Positions 1 through 6,163 of a DNA stretch of 9,468 nt are shown in pieces. The stretch is from an uncultured Caldimicrobium sp. (GTDB taxonomy: Bacteria > Desulfobacterota > Thermodesulfobacteria > Thermodesulfobacteriales > Thermodesulfobacteriaceae). A program made the position numbers and the translations under genes. Below the pieces are notes generated by a model. That model did no database searches, was not told the DNA's origin, and worked only from the letters and a program-made list of their open reading frames with translations. Position 1 is the stretch's first letter; each line of letters starts with the position of its first letter. The DNA lies in contig CALLJI010000095.1 in NCBI GenBank assembly GCA_938091475.1, forward strand, positions 1-9,468. The letters run 5' to 3'.

Positions 1-67
1 GGCCGGGGGTGGAAGCTCAGCGATGGGTGGAGCCTACCGGTACTAATCGCCCGTGCGACTTGGCTGC
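1..67 (+). rRNA. 23S ribosomal RNA, 3' end (partial)
   Basis: The first 67 bases match the 3' terminus of bacterial 23S rRNA. The near-invariant ACCGGTACTAAT motif lies at 36-47, and the spacing from GGCCGGG at the window start agrees with the Escherichia coli 3' end to within a few bases. The end near 67 is placed by that comparison; the last bases (about 57-66) should pair with the unseen 23S 5' end. The 23S-5S order and the short spacer of about 61 bp without a tRNA gene are usual. The GC-rich composition against AT-rich flanks suggests a thermophile. Confidence 0.93.
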
Positions 68-128
68 AGTACCAGCTTAAATTTGGCAGAGGCTCTCTAT
101 TTACCTGTTTTAATAGATATGAGAGAGA

Positions 129-251
129 TCCTCGGGTGCCCATACCGGAGGGGAAACACCCGTTCCCATTCCGAACACGGTCGTTAAGCCCTCCAGGGCC
201 GATGGTACTGGGTGGTTACCCACCTGGGAGAGTAGGTCGGTGCCCGGGGAT
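129..251 (+). rRNA. rrf: 5S ribosomal RNA
   Basis: This is a complete 5S rRNA by alignment to the bacterial consensus. The loop B/C region has CCATTCCGAACACGG (166-180), followed by GCCGATGGTACTG (198-210), and the 3' part has GGGAGAGTAGG (226-236). The 5' and 3' ends form a long helix, GAGATCCTCGGG against CCCGGGGATCTC, with only one G-U pair; its outer bases extend past the mature ends and probably form a processing stem. Ends are estimated to within about 2 bases. No clear intrinsic terminator follows, so transcription could continue toward the penicillin-binding protein gene. Confidence 0.93.
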
Positions 252-278
252 CTCTTTTATGTTTATAAATACATATCC

Positions 279-306
279 TTGAAAAAATTCAATTTAAAAG
301 TAAATT
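279..306 (+). promoter_or_regulatory. Putative sigma70-type promoter for the penicillin-binding protein gene
   Basis: TTGAAA (279-284) is followed after 16 bases by TAAATT (301-306). Transcription would start near 313, only about 6 bases before the ATG at 319. No Shine-Dalgarno sequence exists between 300 and 318. If used, the message would be nearly leaderless. The region is very AT-rich, so a chance match is possible. Confidence 0.35.
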
Positions 307-318
307 ACATCTTCACAA

Positions 319-2184
319 ATGAACTCCGCTATTAAAATTATTGGCTTATTAAGTCTTACTTTTCTACTTTTTTTAAGTCTTCTTGTCTTAATTCTTTTTT
401 TGTATCTAAAAATTTCTCTTCCTAGTATGTCTAAACTTAAACATTATAGACCTAAACAAACTAATCTAATTGTAGATTATCAAGAGAATATTATTGGATT
501 TTTAGGTGAAGAGAGAAGGATTTTTGTTCCTTTAAACAAGATACCTGACCATGTAAAGAAGGCTTTTTTAGCTGCGGAAGATGCACAGTTTTACCGACAT
601 AAAGGAATTGACTTTTTTAGTCTCTTGAGAGCACTTTTCAAGAATTTAGTCTCAGGCCGAGTTGTACAAGGGGGGAGTACCATTACTCAACAAGTTGCCA
701 AATCTTTGCTTTTAAGTCCTGAGAGAACTTTCTCTCGTAAATTAAATGAAATGGTCCTTGCCTGGCAAATGGAAAAACATCTTACAAAGGATGAAATCCT
801 AACCATATATTTAAACCATATCTACCTTGGAGAAGGAGCTTACGGCGTAGAAGCAGCCTCCCTGACTTACTTTGGTAAGCACGTTTGGGAGCTTGACCTG
901 TTAGAGGCTGCAACCTTAGCTGGTTTACTTCCAGCCCCTACTAAATTTAGTCCTTTAAATAATCCTAAAGCTGCTTTACAAAGAAGAAATTACGTTCTAA
1001 AAAGAATGGAAGAAGTAGGTTTTATCTCTGCGGACTTGGCTAATAAACTCCTTACTCAACCGTTATTAGTAAATCCAAGGAATGTTAATATTCCTGCTTA
1101 TGGAGCATATTTTATAGATCTTGTAAAGGCTGAATTAGAAAAACTTTTGCCCAAAGAGATTTTAGAACAAGGAGGATTAAGAATTAAAACCACTTTAGAT
1201 GTGGAATGGCAGAGAAGGGGTTATGAAAATATGTTAAAATGGCTCAACAAAAATTATAAGGGTGAACTGCCTGAAATAGCAGCTGTCTGTCTTAGTAACG
1301 CAGATGGGGGAATTAGATTTTTAATTGGTGGAAAAAATTATTTACAATCAGCTTACAATAGAGCAGTATTAGGAAAGAGACAAGCTGGCTCAGCTTTTAA
1401 ACCCTTTATTTGGACAGAGGTCATAGAAAAAGGAGTGGTTGAGCCCGATTCTATAATTCCAGATGAACCTATAACCTTGCCAGGAGCAGATGCTGGAAAA
1501 GATTGGAGCCCCGGCAATTACGATGGAGAATATATGGGGCCAGTCTCTCTTAAGGAAGGACTAGTGTATTCAAGAAATACAGTTGCGGTAAGACTGGTTT
1601 TGCTTTTAGGAATAGATAATCTTAGTGATTTAGCAAAAAAATTGGATTTTAAATTTCCTCTTCCCTTAAATCTAAGCATTGCCCTTGGTACTTATGAGGT
1701 AACACCGTTGGAATTAACCAGTGCTTTTACCATCTTTCCCACTCTTGGTCATAAGTTAACCCCCAGAGTCATTGAGGCTATTTATGATGAAATTTATGAA
1801 GGTAAGATAATTTACCAAAGTGAACCTCAAAGTAAACAAGTGTTTTCAGCTGAAACCATATCTCTTATGAATGACTTTTTAGAAGGTGTAGTGAAATATG
1901 GTACAGGGAGATGCGCCTCTGCTCTTGGTGTTCCTGCTGGGGGTAAAACAGGTACGACCCAAGATTTTAAAGATGCTTGGTTTATAGGTTTTACAGCAGA
2001 TTATACCTGTGGAGTCTGGGTGGGTTACGATAAAGCAAGAACTTTGAAAAAGGGGGAAACAGGTGGCAGAATAGCTTGTCCCCTCTGGTTAGCCCTAATG
2101 AAGGGCATAAAACATGAATGGAAAGCACTTCCCTTTTATCACTCTCCTATCCCCTCAGCTGATGCAGTTCAAACTGGAGAATAG
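319..2184 (+). CDS. Bifunctional penicillin-binding protein 1A family (class A PBP)
   Basis: Polymerises lipid II into glycan strands and cross-links the peptides; it acts on the outer face of the cytoplasmic membrane. A short N-terminus leads into one membrane anchor (residues about 8-30). The GT51 glycosyltransferase domain (about 60-240) has EDAQFYRHKG with catalytic Glu87, GGSTITQQ at 118-125 and a YLNHIYLGEGAYGVEAA block near 164-180. The transpeptidase domain (about 318-600) has SAFK with nucleophile Ser358 and Lys361, SRN at 418-420 and KTG at 543-545. All catalytic residues are present. At 621 aa it is short for PBP1A (E. coli about 850 aa), with a short linker between domains and almost no C-terminal tail. 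319 is the only in-frame ATG after the stop at 301-303; no Shine-Dalgarno is visible. It follows the 5S gene and precedes a repeat-rich gap, so it appears to be transcribed alone or by rRNA read-through. Confidence 0.95.
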   Translation: MNSAIKIIGLLSLTFLLFLSLLVLILFLYLKISLPSMSKLKHYRPKQTNLIVDYQENIIGFLGEERRIFVPLNKIPDHVKKAFLAAEDAQFYRHKGIDFFSLLRALFKNLVSGRVVQGGSTITQQVAKSLLLSPERTFSRKLNEMVLAWQMEKHLTKDEILTIYLNHIYLGEGAYGVEAASLTYFGKHVWELDLLEAATLAGLLPAPTKFSPLNNPKAALQRRNYVLKRMEEVGFISADLANKLLTQPLLVNPRNVNIPAYGAYFIDLVKAELEKLLPKEILEQGGLRIKTTLDVEWQRRGYENMLKWLNKNYKGELPEIAAVCLSNADGGIRFLIGGKNYLQSAYNRAVLGKRQAGSAFKPFIWTEVIEKGVVEPDSIIPDEPITLPGADAGKDWSPGNYDGEYMGPVSLKEGLVYSRNTVAVRLVLLLGIDNLSDLAKKLDFKFPLPLNLSIALGTYEVTPLELTSAFTIFPTLGHKLTPRVIEAIYDEIYEGKIIYQSEPQSKQVFSAETISLMNDFLEGVVKYGTGRCASALGVPAGGKTGTTQDFKDAWFIGFTADYTCGVWVGYDKARTLKKGETGGRIACPLWLALMKGIKHEWKALPFYHSPIPSADAVQTGE

Positions 2185-2222
2185 AACAAAATCCGACTTT
2201 TATGACGGTTATTCCTAAGGTC

Positions 2223-2256
2223 ATGTCACAGTTTTTTACTATTTTGAATTGTCACA
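2223..2256 (-). mobile_element. Left arm of a ~34-bp inverted repeat (possible IS end)
   Basis: The reverse complement of this segment (key words GTGACA, TCAAAATAGTAA, CTGTGACAT) matches 2765-2798 at about 29 of 34 positions by hand alignment. The two arms face each other across about 510 bp that contain no transposase. Two starts of the GTGACA word are spaced 26 bp apart, as in the right arm. Repeated short motifs inside terminal inverted repeats are known for IS21-family ends; that family assignment is a guess. No target-site duplication could be recognised. Confidence 0.45.
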
Positions 2257-2293
2257 TTATTCTTTCTTAGCTTTCTTCCATTGAATTGTATTT

Positions 2294-2764
2294 TGTAAGG
2301 TCCCGTCTTGCTGTGCCCAAGGAATTAAAAATCGTAGGGGCAGCCCTTGCGGCTGCCCACATTGGGCATGGCTGTGCCGTGCCCCTACAATTAAACCCTT
2401 TTCGGGCTGGGACAAGCCCAGCCCCTACAAAATTGGGGGCAATTCGTTAATTGTCCCTACAAAAAAACACTTTTGGGCACGACATATCGTGCCCTTACAT
2501 TTTTAATTAATTATGAAACTTTAAAAAAATCTGTTGTAGGGCACAGCATGCTGTGCCTCTTGAATTTGGGCGATTCGTGAATCGCCCCGACGGGTGAAAC
2601 TTTTGGCTACGGCAGTGTCCCTACAAAATATTGGGCAGGGGCAAGCCCCCCTACAAACTTTGTTAGGCAATTCCTGAATTGCCACTACAGTTGAAATCTT
2701 TGGGCACGGCGGTTACATGTCTCTACAAACAAAATCTATTGAGTAGAGCATATTGCATCCCTTA
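2294..2764. repeat. Array of about 12 REP-like GC-rich palindromes with GTAG/CTAC feet
   Basis: Clear hairpins: 2338-2358 (GGGCAGCC arms), 2364-2384 (GGGCATGGC/GCCGTGCCC), 2404-2424 (GGGCTGGG), 2436-2457 (GGGGCAATT with one G-T), 2475-2494 (GGGCACGA), 2540-2557 (perfect 18-bp palindrome), 2568-2587 (GGGCGATTC) and 2666-2683 (GGCAATTC). Decayed units lie near 2294-2318, 2605-2624, 2633-2654, 2702-2726 and 2742-2764. Most units carry one foot only: GTAG at the 5' side (2334, 2536, degenerate at 2295) or CTAC or a close variant at the 3' side (2385-2388, 2425-2428, 2457-2460, 2495-2498, 2621-2624, 2651-2654, 2685-2688, 2723-2726). A single GTAG foot is the hallmark of REP elements mobilised by RAYT (TnpA-REP) proteins. 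CTAC-footed units repeat head to tail every 30-40 bp, joined by AT-rich linkers that often begin ACAAA and end TTTGGGC or TTGGGC. Confidence 0.8.
2334..2388. repeat. BIME-like pair of inverted REP units
   Basis: Two hairpins stand back to back: the first has GTAGGGG at its outer left foot (2334-2340), the second has CCCCTAC at its outer right foot (2382-2388). The feet are themselves inverted, so the 55 bp can fold either as two hairpins or as one long cruciform. This REP/inverse-REP arrangement is that of bacterial interspersed mosaic elements. Confidence 0.6.
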
Positions 2765-2817
2765 TGGGACATTTCAAAATAGTAATTATCTGTGACATTT
2801 TAAAATAGTAATCACAC
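2765..2817 (+). mobile_element. Right arm of inverted repeat with 26-bp tandem duplication (possible IS end)
   Basis: Two direct copies of a 26-bp unit start at 2766 and 2792; both contain GACATTT, then C or T, then AAAATAGTAAT, and they agree at about 20 of 26 positions. The segment 2765-2798 is the inverted partner of 2223-2256. The second unit continues outward to ATCACACA, and no counterpart of that extra copy is recognisable on the left. The element could be a decayed IS21-like end or a non-autonomous derivative. Because the repeats sit just upstream of a promoter, an operator role cannot be excluded. Confidence 0.45.
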
Positions 2818-2832
2818 ACCGAATGATAAGAC

Positions 2833-2861
2833 TTGAAAAATTACAAAAAGCGGTTTAACTA
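2833..2861 (+). promoter_or_regulatory. Putative promoter of the flavin reductase-ribD operon
   Basis: TTGAAA (2833-2838) is separated by 17 bases from TAACTA (2856-2861), giving a predicted start near 2868. The leader would then carry the strong Shine-Dalgarno AAGGAGGT (2879-2886), 5 bases before the ATG at 2892. The -10 match is modest. Position just beyond the repeat array and before four co-oriented genes supports it. Confidence 0.4.
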
Positions 2862-2891
2862 ATCTTAGGAAAAAGACCAAGGAGGTAAAAA

Positions 2892-3371
2892 ATGGGTTTA
2901 CAGAAGGTAATCAGTGCATATATTCCTCAAGGTGTATTTATAATTACTACTCAAGCCAATGATAAAATTAATGGGATGACAGCAGCTTGGGTATCACAGG
3001 TCTCCTTTAAACCAAGGCTTTTATCAGTAGCCATTGCTCCACAGAGGTATACTTATGAATTGATTGAGAAATCCAGAGTTTTTTGTATTAATGTTCTATC
3101 TGAGGATCAAGTAGAATTAGCCAAACATTTTGGTTTTACCTCTGGTAGGAAGGTTAATAAATTTGAAAATATACCATACAAATATGCCCTCAAAGGCTCA
3201 CCAGTTTTACTATCCTCAGTGGCTTATTTTGAGTGTGAAGTTACCCATCTATACGAAACAGGGGATCACATCTTAGTGGTTGGTGAGGTAGGTGACTACG
3301 AAGTCTTAAGACCCGAAGCCAAGGTTTTAATTTTTAAATGGGATGATTATTTCGGTGGAGTTGAGGGTTAA
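2892..3371 (+). CDS. Flavin reductase-like, FMN-binding domain protein
   Basis: A 159-aa single-domain protein of the flavin reductase-like split-barrel family, predicted to bind FMN in the cytoplasm and to pass electrons from NAD(P)H or a partner protein to an acceptor. Recognisable blocks are GVFIITT (14-20), NGMTAAWVSQVSFKPRLLSVAI (27-48), which lines the flavin site in this family, FCINVL plus LAKHFG (64-81), and GDHILVVGEV (124-133). Length is normal for the family. Close relatives form the flavin domain of clostridial-type rubredoxin oxidoreductases, so a role in oxygen or peroxide handling is possible, but no rubredoxin gene is visible here. The start is fixed by AAGGAGGT 5 bases upstream. 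It leads an operon; the next gene begins 3 bases after its stop. The exact substrate cannot be read from sequence. Confidence 0.85.
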   Translation: MGLQKVISAYIPQGVFIITTQANDKINGMTAAWVSQVSFKPRLLSVAIAPQRYTYELIEKSRVFCINVLSEDQVELAKHFGFTSGRKVNKFENIPYKYALKGSPVLLSSVAYFECEVTHLYETGDHILVVGEVGDYEVLRPEAKVLIFKWDDYFGGVEG

Positions 3372-3374
3372 AGA

Positions 3375-3974
3375 ATGGAAGAAGATAAACTTCTCAGATT
3401 TCATGAGAGATTGAAAGATTTTCTTCAAAAACATCTTACCCTTTTTTTAAATCTTGTCTTAGCCTTTGTCATTGTAATTATTTTAGGAGGAGCCTGGGTT
3501 TATTATCAAAAAAACAAAGAAAAAAAGACTTACGAAGAACTTTTTCAGATCCTTCATAAAAATGATATGGTAGCTTTGCAAAATTTTGCCAAAAAGAGTG
3601 CAGGATCTCAGGCAGGTCTTAATGCAGCTCTTATAATTTGGGATAGTCTTTCTTCAAGTAGTGATTTAAAAGCAAAACGGGAAATTCTGGCACTTTTAAA
3701 AAAGAGTTATCCCAAAGGATTTAAAAATCTTCTTTTATACACAGAAGCCAAAATCTTAGAAGACTCTGGTAAAATAGAAGAAGCTTTAAAGTATTACCAA
3801 GAACTAATGGAAAAGGAACCACTTTTAAAGGAGATTTTATATCTTGATTTAGGTAGGCTTTATGCTATAAAAAATCCTACACAAGCCAAAAGGTATTACA
3901 AAGAGTTAATTGAAAAGTATCCTAAATCCTTCGGTGCACCTCTGGCACATTATAAAAGTTCAACATTGCCCTAG
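3375..3974 (+). CDS. Membrane-anchored TPR protein, YfgM-like
   Basis: A 199-aa protein with a charged amphipathic N-terminus, one strong membrane segment (about residues 22-44, followed by a Lys-rich stretch, 46-51) and a helical, probably extracytoplasmic, region. Two tetratricopeptide-like repeats are visible near 117-150 (LLLYTEAKILEDSGKIEEAL) and 152-183 (EILYLDLGRLYAIKNPTQAK). This layout matches the YfgM/TPR-like family; E. coli YfgM works with PpiD at the Sec translocon, but transfer of that role here is only inference. The start has GAGGG (3363-3367) 7 bases upstream, inside the end of the preceding gene, which implies translational coupling. No enzyme motif is present. It could instead be a generic TPR scaffold protein. 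Confidence 0.65.
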   Translation: MEEDKLLRFHERLKDFLQKHLTLFLNLVLAFVIVIILGGAWVYYQKNKEKKTYEELFQILHKNDMVALQNFAKKSAGSQAGLNAALIIWDSLSSSSDLKAKREILALLKKSYPKGFKNLLLYTEAKILEDSGKIEEALKYYQELMEKEPLLKEILYLDLGRLYAIKNPTQAKRYYKELIEKYPKSFGAPLAHYKSSTLP

Positions 3975-3983
3975 GAATTAATT

Positions 3984-4451
3984 ATGCCTTTTAGTGTTTT
4001 TAAAAGGATAGCTGAAGAGAGAATACGAGAAGCTATGGAAAGGGGAGAATTTGATGATCTTTCCTATAAGGGAAAACCTCTTGAGTTAAAAGAAGATCCC
4101 TTTGTACCTGAAGAGCTTAAAGTGGCCTTTAGAATGTTAAGGAATGCTAACTTTTTACCTAAAGAAGTTGAAATTAGAAAAGAGATTGCAGAACTTGAAG
4201 CTTACTTAGATGAAGATCATCAAGAGGCCTATCAAAAAATTAAAAAATTAAGTGCCCTTTTATTTCATCTTAATCAAATTCGTCAAAGACCTCTACAAGT
4301 CGAAGATGACGACTATTATGCCAAAATTGTTGAAAGGATAAGGCTATATAAAGAGAAAAAATTACATGAAAATAAAGGATGCAATAAAATAGATTTTGCA
4401 AAGCTTCAAGTTTTACTCTCTGTTAAATCTTTTTACTCTAAAAAGAGATAA
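3984..4451 (+). CDS. DUF1992 / DnaJ homologue C28 conserved-domain protein
   Basis: A 155-aa cytoplasmic protein. Residues about 3-70 carry the DUF1992 signature: IAEERIREAMERGEFDDLSY, then GKPLEL, VPEELKVAFRMLRNANFLPKEVEIRKEI. Despite the name given to the human relative (DNAJC28), no J domain or HPD motif is present; the bacterial members, such as YhdN, have no established function. Residues 65-125 are predicted helical and charged. The last ~28 residues, from about 128, look unlike the family and extend it beyond the ~120 aa of short members such as YhdN. AGGA at 3973-3976 overlaps the upstream stop and sits 7 bases before the ATG. It shares the operon with ribD, 12 bp downstream, but there is no known functional link. 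Confidence 0.8.
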   Translation: MPFSVFKRIAEERIREAMERGEFDDLSYKGKPLELKEDPFVPEELKVAFRMLRNANFLPKEVEIRKEIAELEAYLDEDHQEAYQKIKKLSALLFHLNQIRQRPLQVEDDDYYAKIVERIRLYKEKKLHENKGCNKIDFAKLQVLLSVKSFYSKKR

Positions 4452-4463
4452 TCACAAATTCCT

Positions 4464-5603
4464 ATGACTTTAAAGTCAGATGACTTTTATATGTCCCTTG
4501 CTATAAAAGAGGCTAAAAAGGGATTAGGTAAAACGAGTCCTAATCCACCCGTGGGAGCAGTGATAGTTGATCCCAAGACAGGTGAAATTATTTCTAAAGG
4601 TTATCACAGGGCTTATGGTATGCCCCATGCTGAGAGAGAGGCTTTATCTAAAGCAGGAGAAAGAGCTAAAGGAGCAATTTTATATGTAACTCTTGAGCCT
4701 TGTTGTCATTATGGAAAAACCCCACCTTGCACTGAAGCTATCATAGCTACACAGATACAAAAGGTGGTTTGTAGTATTCGTGATCCTAATCCTATAGCTT
4801 GTGATGGTTTATCTATTCTGAAAGCTAAGGGAATAGAAACCAAAGTGGGGGTTTTAGCTGAAGAGGCTAAATATTTAACTAGGTTCTTTTTAAGTTTTGT
4901 TCTAAGAAAACGACCCTGGATAATAGTTAAAGTAGCTCAAAGTCTTGATGGTAGAATTGCTGTCTCTTCTGGTGACTCTAAATGGATTTCAGGAGAAAAA
5001 GCCCTCTATTTTGCTCATAAATTAAGATCTATGGTTGATGGTATAGTGGTGGGAAAAAATACTATTTTAAAGGATAATCCAGAGTTAACCACTCGATTGG
5101 TAAAAGGTAAAAATCCCTTGCGCTTCGTTTTGGACTCTTCTCTTTCCCTATCTCCAGATTTTAAGGTCTTTGAGGTCTCTTCAGAGAAGAAAACTATCTT
5201 GGTTTGTGGTGATGAGATAGAGGAGAAAAAGTTAGAGCCCTTTCTTAAAAAGGGGGTTGAGGTTTGGAAAATCAAACTCAGAAATGGAAAGATAGATTTA
5301 AGAGCCTTTATTAAGAAAACCTATGAGGAGGGTATAAGTTCCCTTTTAGTTGAAGGTGGAGGGATTTTGCATGGAGCCTTTTTAAAAGCTGGCTTAGTAG
5401 ATGAAATTTTTGCAGTCATTGCTCCTTTAATCATTGGTGATCCAAAGGGTATTTTTAGTTTTAATATTCAACCCTTAAAGCAACTTAAGGAGGCTCATTC
5501 TCTCTTTCTCAGAAAAACTCAAAAACTGGGAGAGTGTACCCTCTTTTCTGCCCTAACGAAAGAAGGAAAAGCTCTTATAGATACTCCTTTAGAATCCTTC
5601 TAA
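4464..5603 (+). CDS. ribD: RibD, bifunctional riboflavin deaminase-reductase
   Basis: Catalyses two steps of riboflavin synthesis: deamination of the pyrimidinone from GTP cyclohydrolase II, then NADPH-dependent reduction of the ribosyl side chain. The N-terminal deaminase domain (about 1-145) has the zinc and proton-shuttle motif HAE (His55, Glu57) and PCCHYGKTPPC with Cys80 and Cys89 as zinc ligands. The C-terminal reductase domain (about 150-365) has VKVAQSLDGRIA (155-166), WISGE (174-178), VVGKNTILKDNPELTTR (195-211) and LLVEGGG (294-300). Length (379 aa) is typical. The 4464 start gives the expected N-terminus (DDFYMSLAIKEA, like other RibD), although no clear Shine-Dalgarno precedes it. 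No ribB/A, ribE or ribH follows, so the pathway genes are dispersed. No FMN riboswitch precedes the operon. Its 3' end overlaps convergent coaE by 29 bp. Confidence 0.95.
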   Translation: MTLKSDDFYMSLAIKEAKKGLGKTSPNPPVGAVIVDPKTGEIISKGYHRAYGMPHAEREALSKAGERAKGAILYVTLEPCCHYGKTPPCTEAIIATQIQKVVCSIRDPNPIACDGLSILKAKGIETKVGVLAEEAKYLTRFFLSFVLRKRPWIIVKVAQSLDGRIAVSSGDSKWISGEKALYFAHKLRSMVDGIVVGKNTILKDNPELTTRLVKGKNPLRFVLDSSLSLSPDFKVFEVSSEKKTILVCGDEIEEKKLEPFLKKGVEVWKIKLRNGKIDLRAFIKKTYEEGISSLLVEGGGILHGAFLKAGLVDEIFAVIAPLIIGDPKGIFSFNIQPLKQLKEAHSLFLRKTQKLGECTLFSALTKEGKALIDTPLESF

Positions 5604-6162
5604 GTTCCTTTTCAAGCTCTTCAGGCGATTGCTCTGAGGAAAAGACACGATCTGCCTTTTTTATTTTTTCATCAAGGGGAAGCTGAGTCTCGGCAAGTTT
5701 TAGAAGTAACGGAAAAGAAGTTTTGTCTTTAATTCTTTTTATTTGAGTGTTTTTTGAAGCCAAAACTACCCAAACTTCATCAAAATATCTCTCCCAGCCT
5801 ACCTCATACAAAAGGGGCACTTCCACAAAACAAACCTTCCCTTTTGTCTTTCCGACCTTCTCAAAAAAGGCTTCTATTTCTTCCCACACTAAAGGATGGA
5901 TAAAAGCCTCTAATTTTTCTTTAAATGAAGCATTTTCTAAAATCTTTTTTAAGAGCTTTTCTTTGTTTAGAGTTTTAGTTGTATCGTTGTAGAGTTCTTT
6001 TCCACCCAATTTTAAAATTTCTTCCATAATCTCTCTTTGAGAATAGAGTTTTTTTACTATTTCATCACAGGAAAGGGTAGGAAAACCCAGTTTTTCTATT
6101 ATTTTAAGTAAAGTACTTTTACCTGTAGCCATTCCTCCAGTGAGAGCAATTTTTCTTATCAT
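5575..6162 (-). CDS. coaE: Dephospho-CoA kinase
   Basis: Phosphorylates the 3'-hydroxyl of dephospho-CoA with ATP, the last step of coenzyme A synthesis. The 195-aa length is normal. The Walker A loop is GGMATGKST (9-17), the CoA-side acidic residue is in SCDEIVKKLY (Asp33), the HPLVW motif is at 89-93, FVEVPLLYE (112-120) forms the core strand, and QLPLDEKIKKADRVF (160-174) is the usual C-terminal signature, with SSEQ where many relatives have an Asn-Gly turn. It is the last gene of the minus-strand operon: its ATG lies one base after the rluD stop, consistent with translational reinitiation, with only a weak GGA upstream. The stop lies inside the convergent ribD gene. Confidence 0.93.
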   Translation of the reverse strand: MIRKIALTGGMATGKSTLLKIIEKLGFPTLSCDEIVKKLYSQREIMEEILKLGGKELYNDTTKTLNKEKLLKKILENASFKEKLEAFIHPLVWEEIEAFFEKVGKTKGKVCFVEVPLLYEVGWERYFDEVWVVLASKNTQIKRIKDKTSFPLLLKLAETQLPLDEKIKKADRVFSSEQSPEELEKELRRILKEYL

Positions 6163-6163
6163 A

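Larger units (their letters stand above)
2185..2891. other. 707-bp intergenic region: REP-like array inside inverted repeats
   Basis: No open reading frame with coding character is visible here. From left to right the gap holds a short unique stretch after the PBP stop, an inverted-repeat arm (2223-2256), an array of GC-rich palindromes (about 2294-2764), the matching arm with a 26-bp tandem duplication (2765-2817), and a promoter and ribosome binding site for the flavin reductase gene (2833-2886). GC content jumps locally at each palindrome against AT-rich linkers. Confidence 0.85.

Noticed and set aside
68..128. tRNA gene in the 23S-5S spacer
   Set aside because: The 61-bp spacer is too short for a tRNA and has no T-arm motif; it shows only a weak CTCTC/GAGAG pairing that may help 5S processing.
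2334..2726. CRISPR-like appearance: repeated elements at 30-40 bp intervals
   Set aside because: The repeated parts are short feet plus variable palindromes, and the linkers are short AT-rich sequences of uneven length. There is no constant repeat with unique equal spacers, and no cas gene is in the window.
2294..2764. Attenuator or terminator hairpins downstream of the PBP gene
   Set aside because: Individual hairpins could slow RNA polymerase, but they occur in both orientations, lack following U tracts in most cases, and recur in the unrelated 9137-9316 gap, so a repeat-family explanation is better.
2185..2891. FMN riboswitch upstream of the flavin reductase-ribD operon
   Set aside because: The conserved RFN-element blocks (for example AGGGT...GGGNNG and GATNCGG-type words in the expected order) were not seen; the region is explained by REP palindromes and the inverted repeat.
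5015..5275. 86-codon minus-strand open frame inside ribD
   Set aside because: It lies wholly antisense to the well-supported reductase domain of RibD and shows no motif or ribosome binding site.
5561..5601. Possible bidirectional terminator (AGAAGGA pairing with TCCTTCT) at the ribD-coaE junction
   Set aside because: The 7-bp stem is AT-containing, encloses a 27-base loop, and has no adjacent U tract on either strand long enough for an intrinsic terminator.
5747..5992. 81-codon plus-strand open frame inside coaE
   Set aside because: It is antisense to conserved CoaE sequence and is best explained as a shadow of that gene; the same holds for 6506-6697 in rluD and 8129-8317 in the permease gene.
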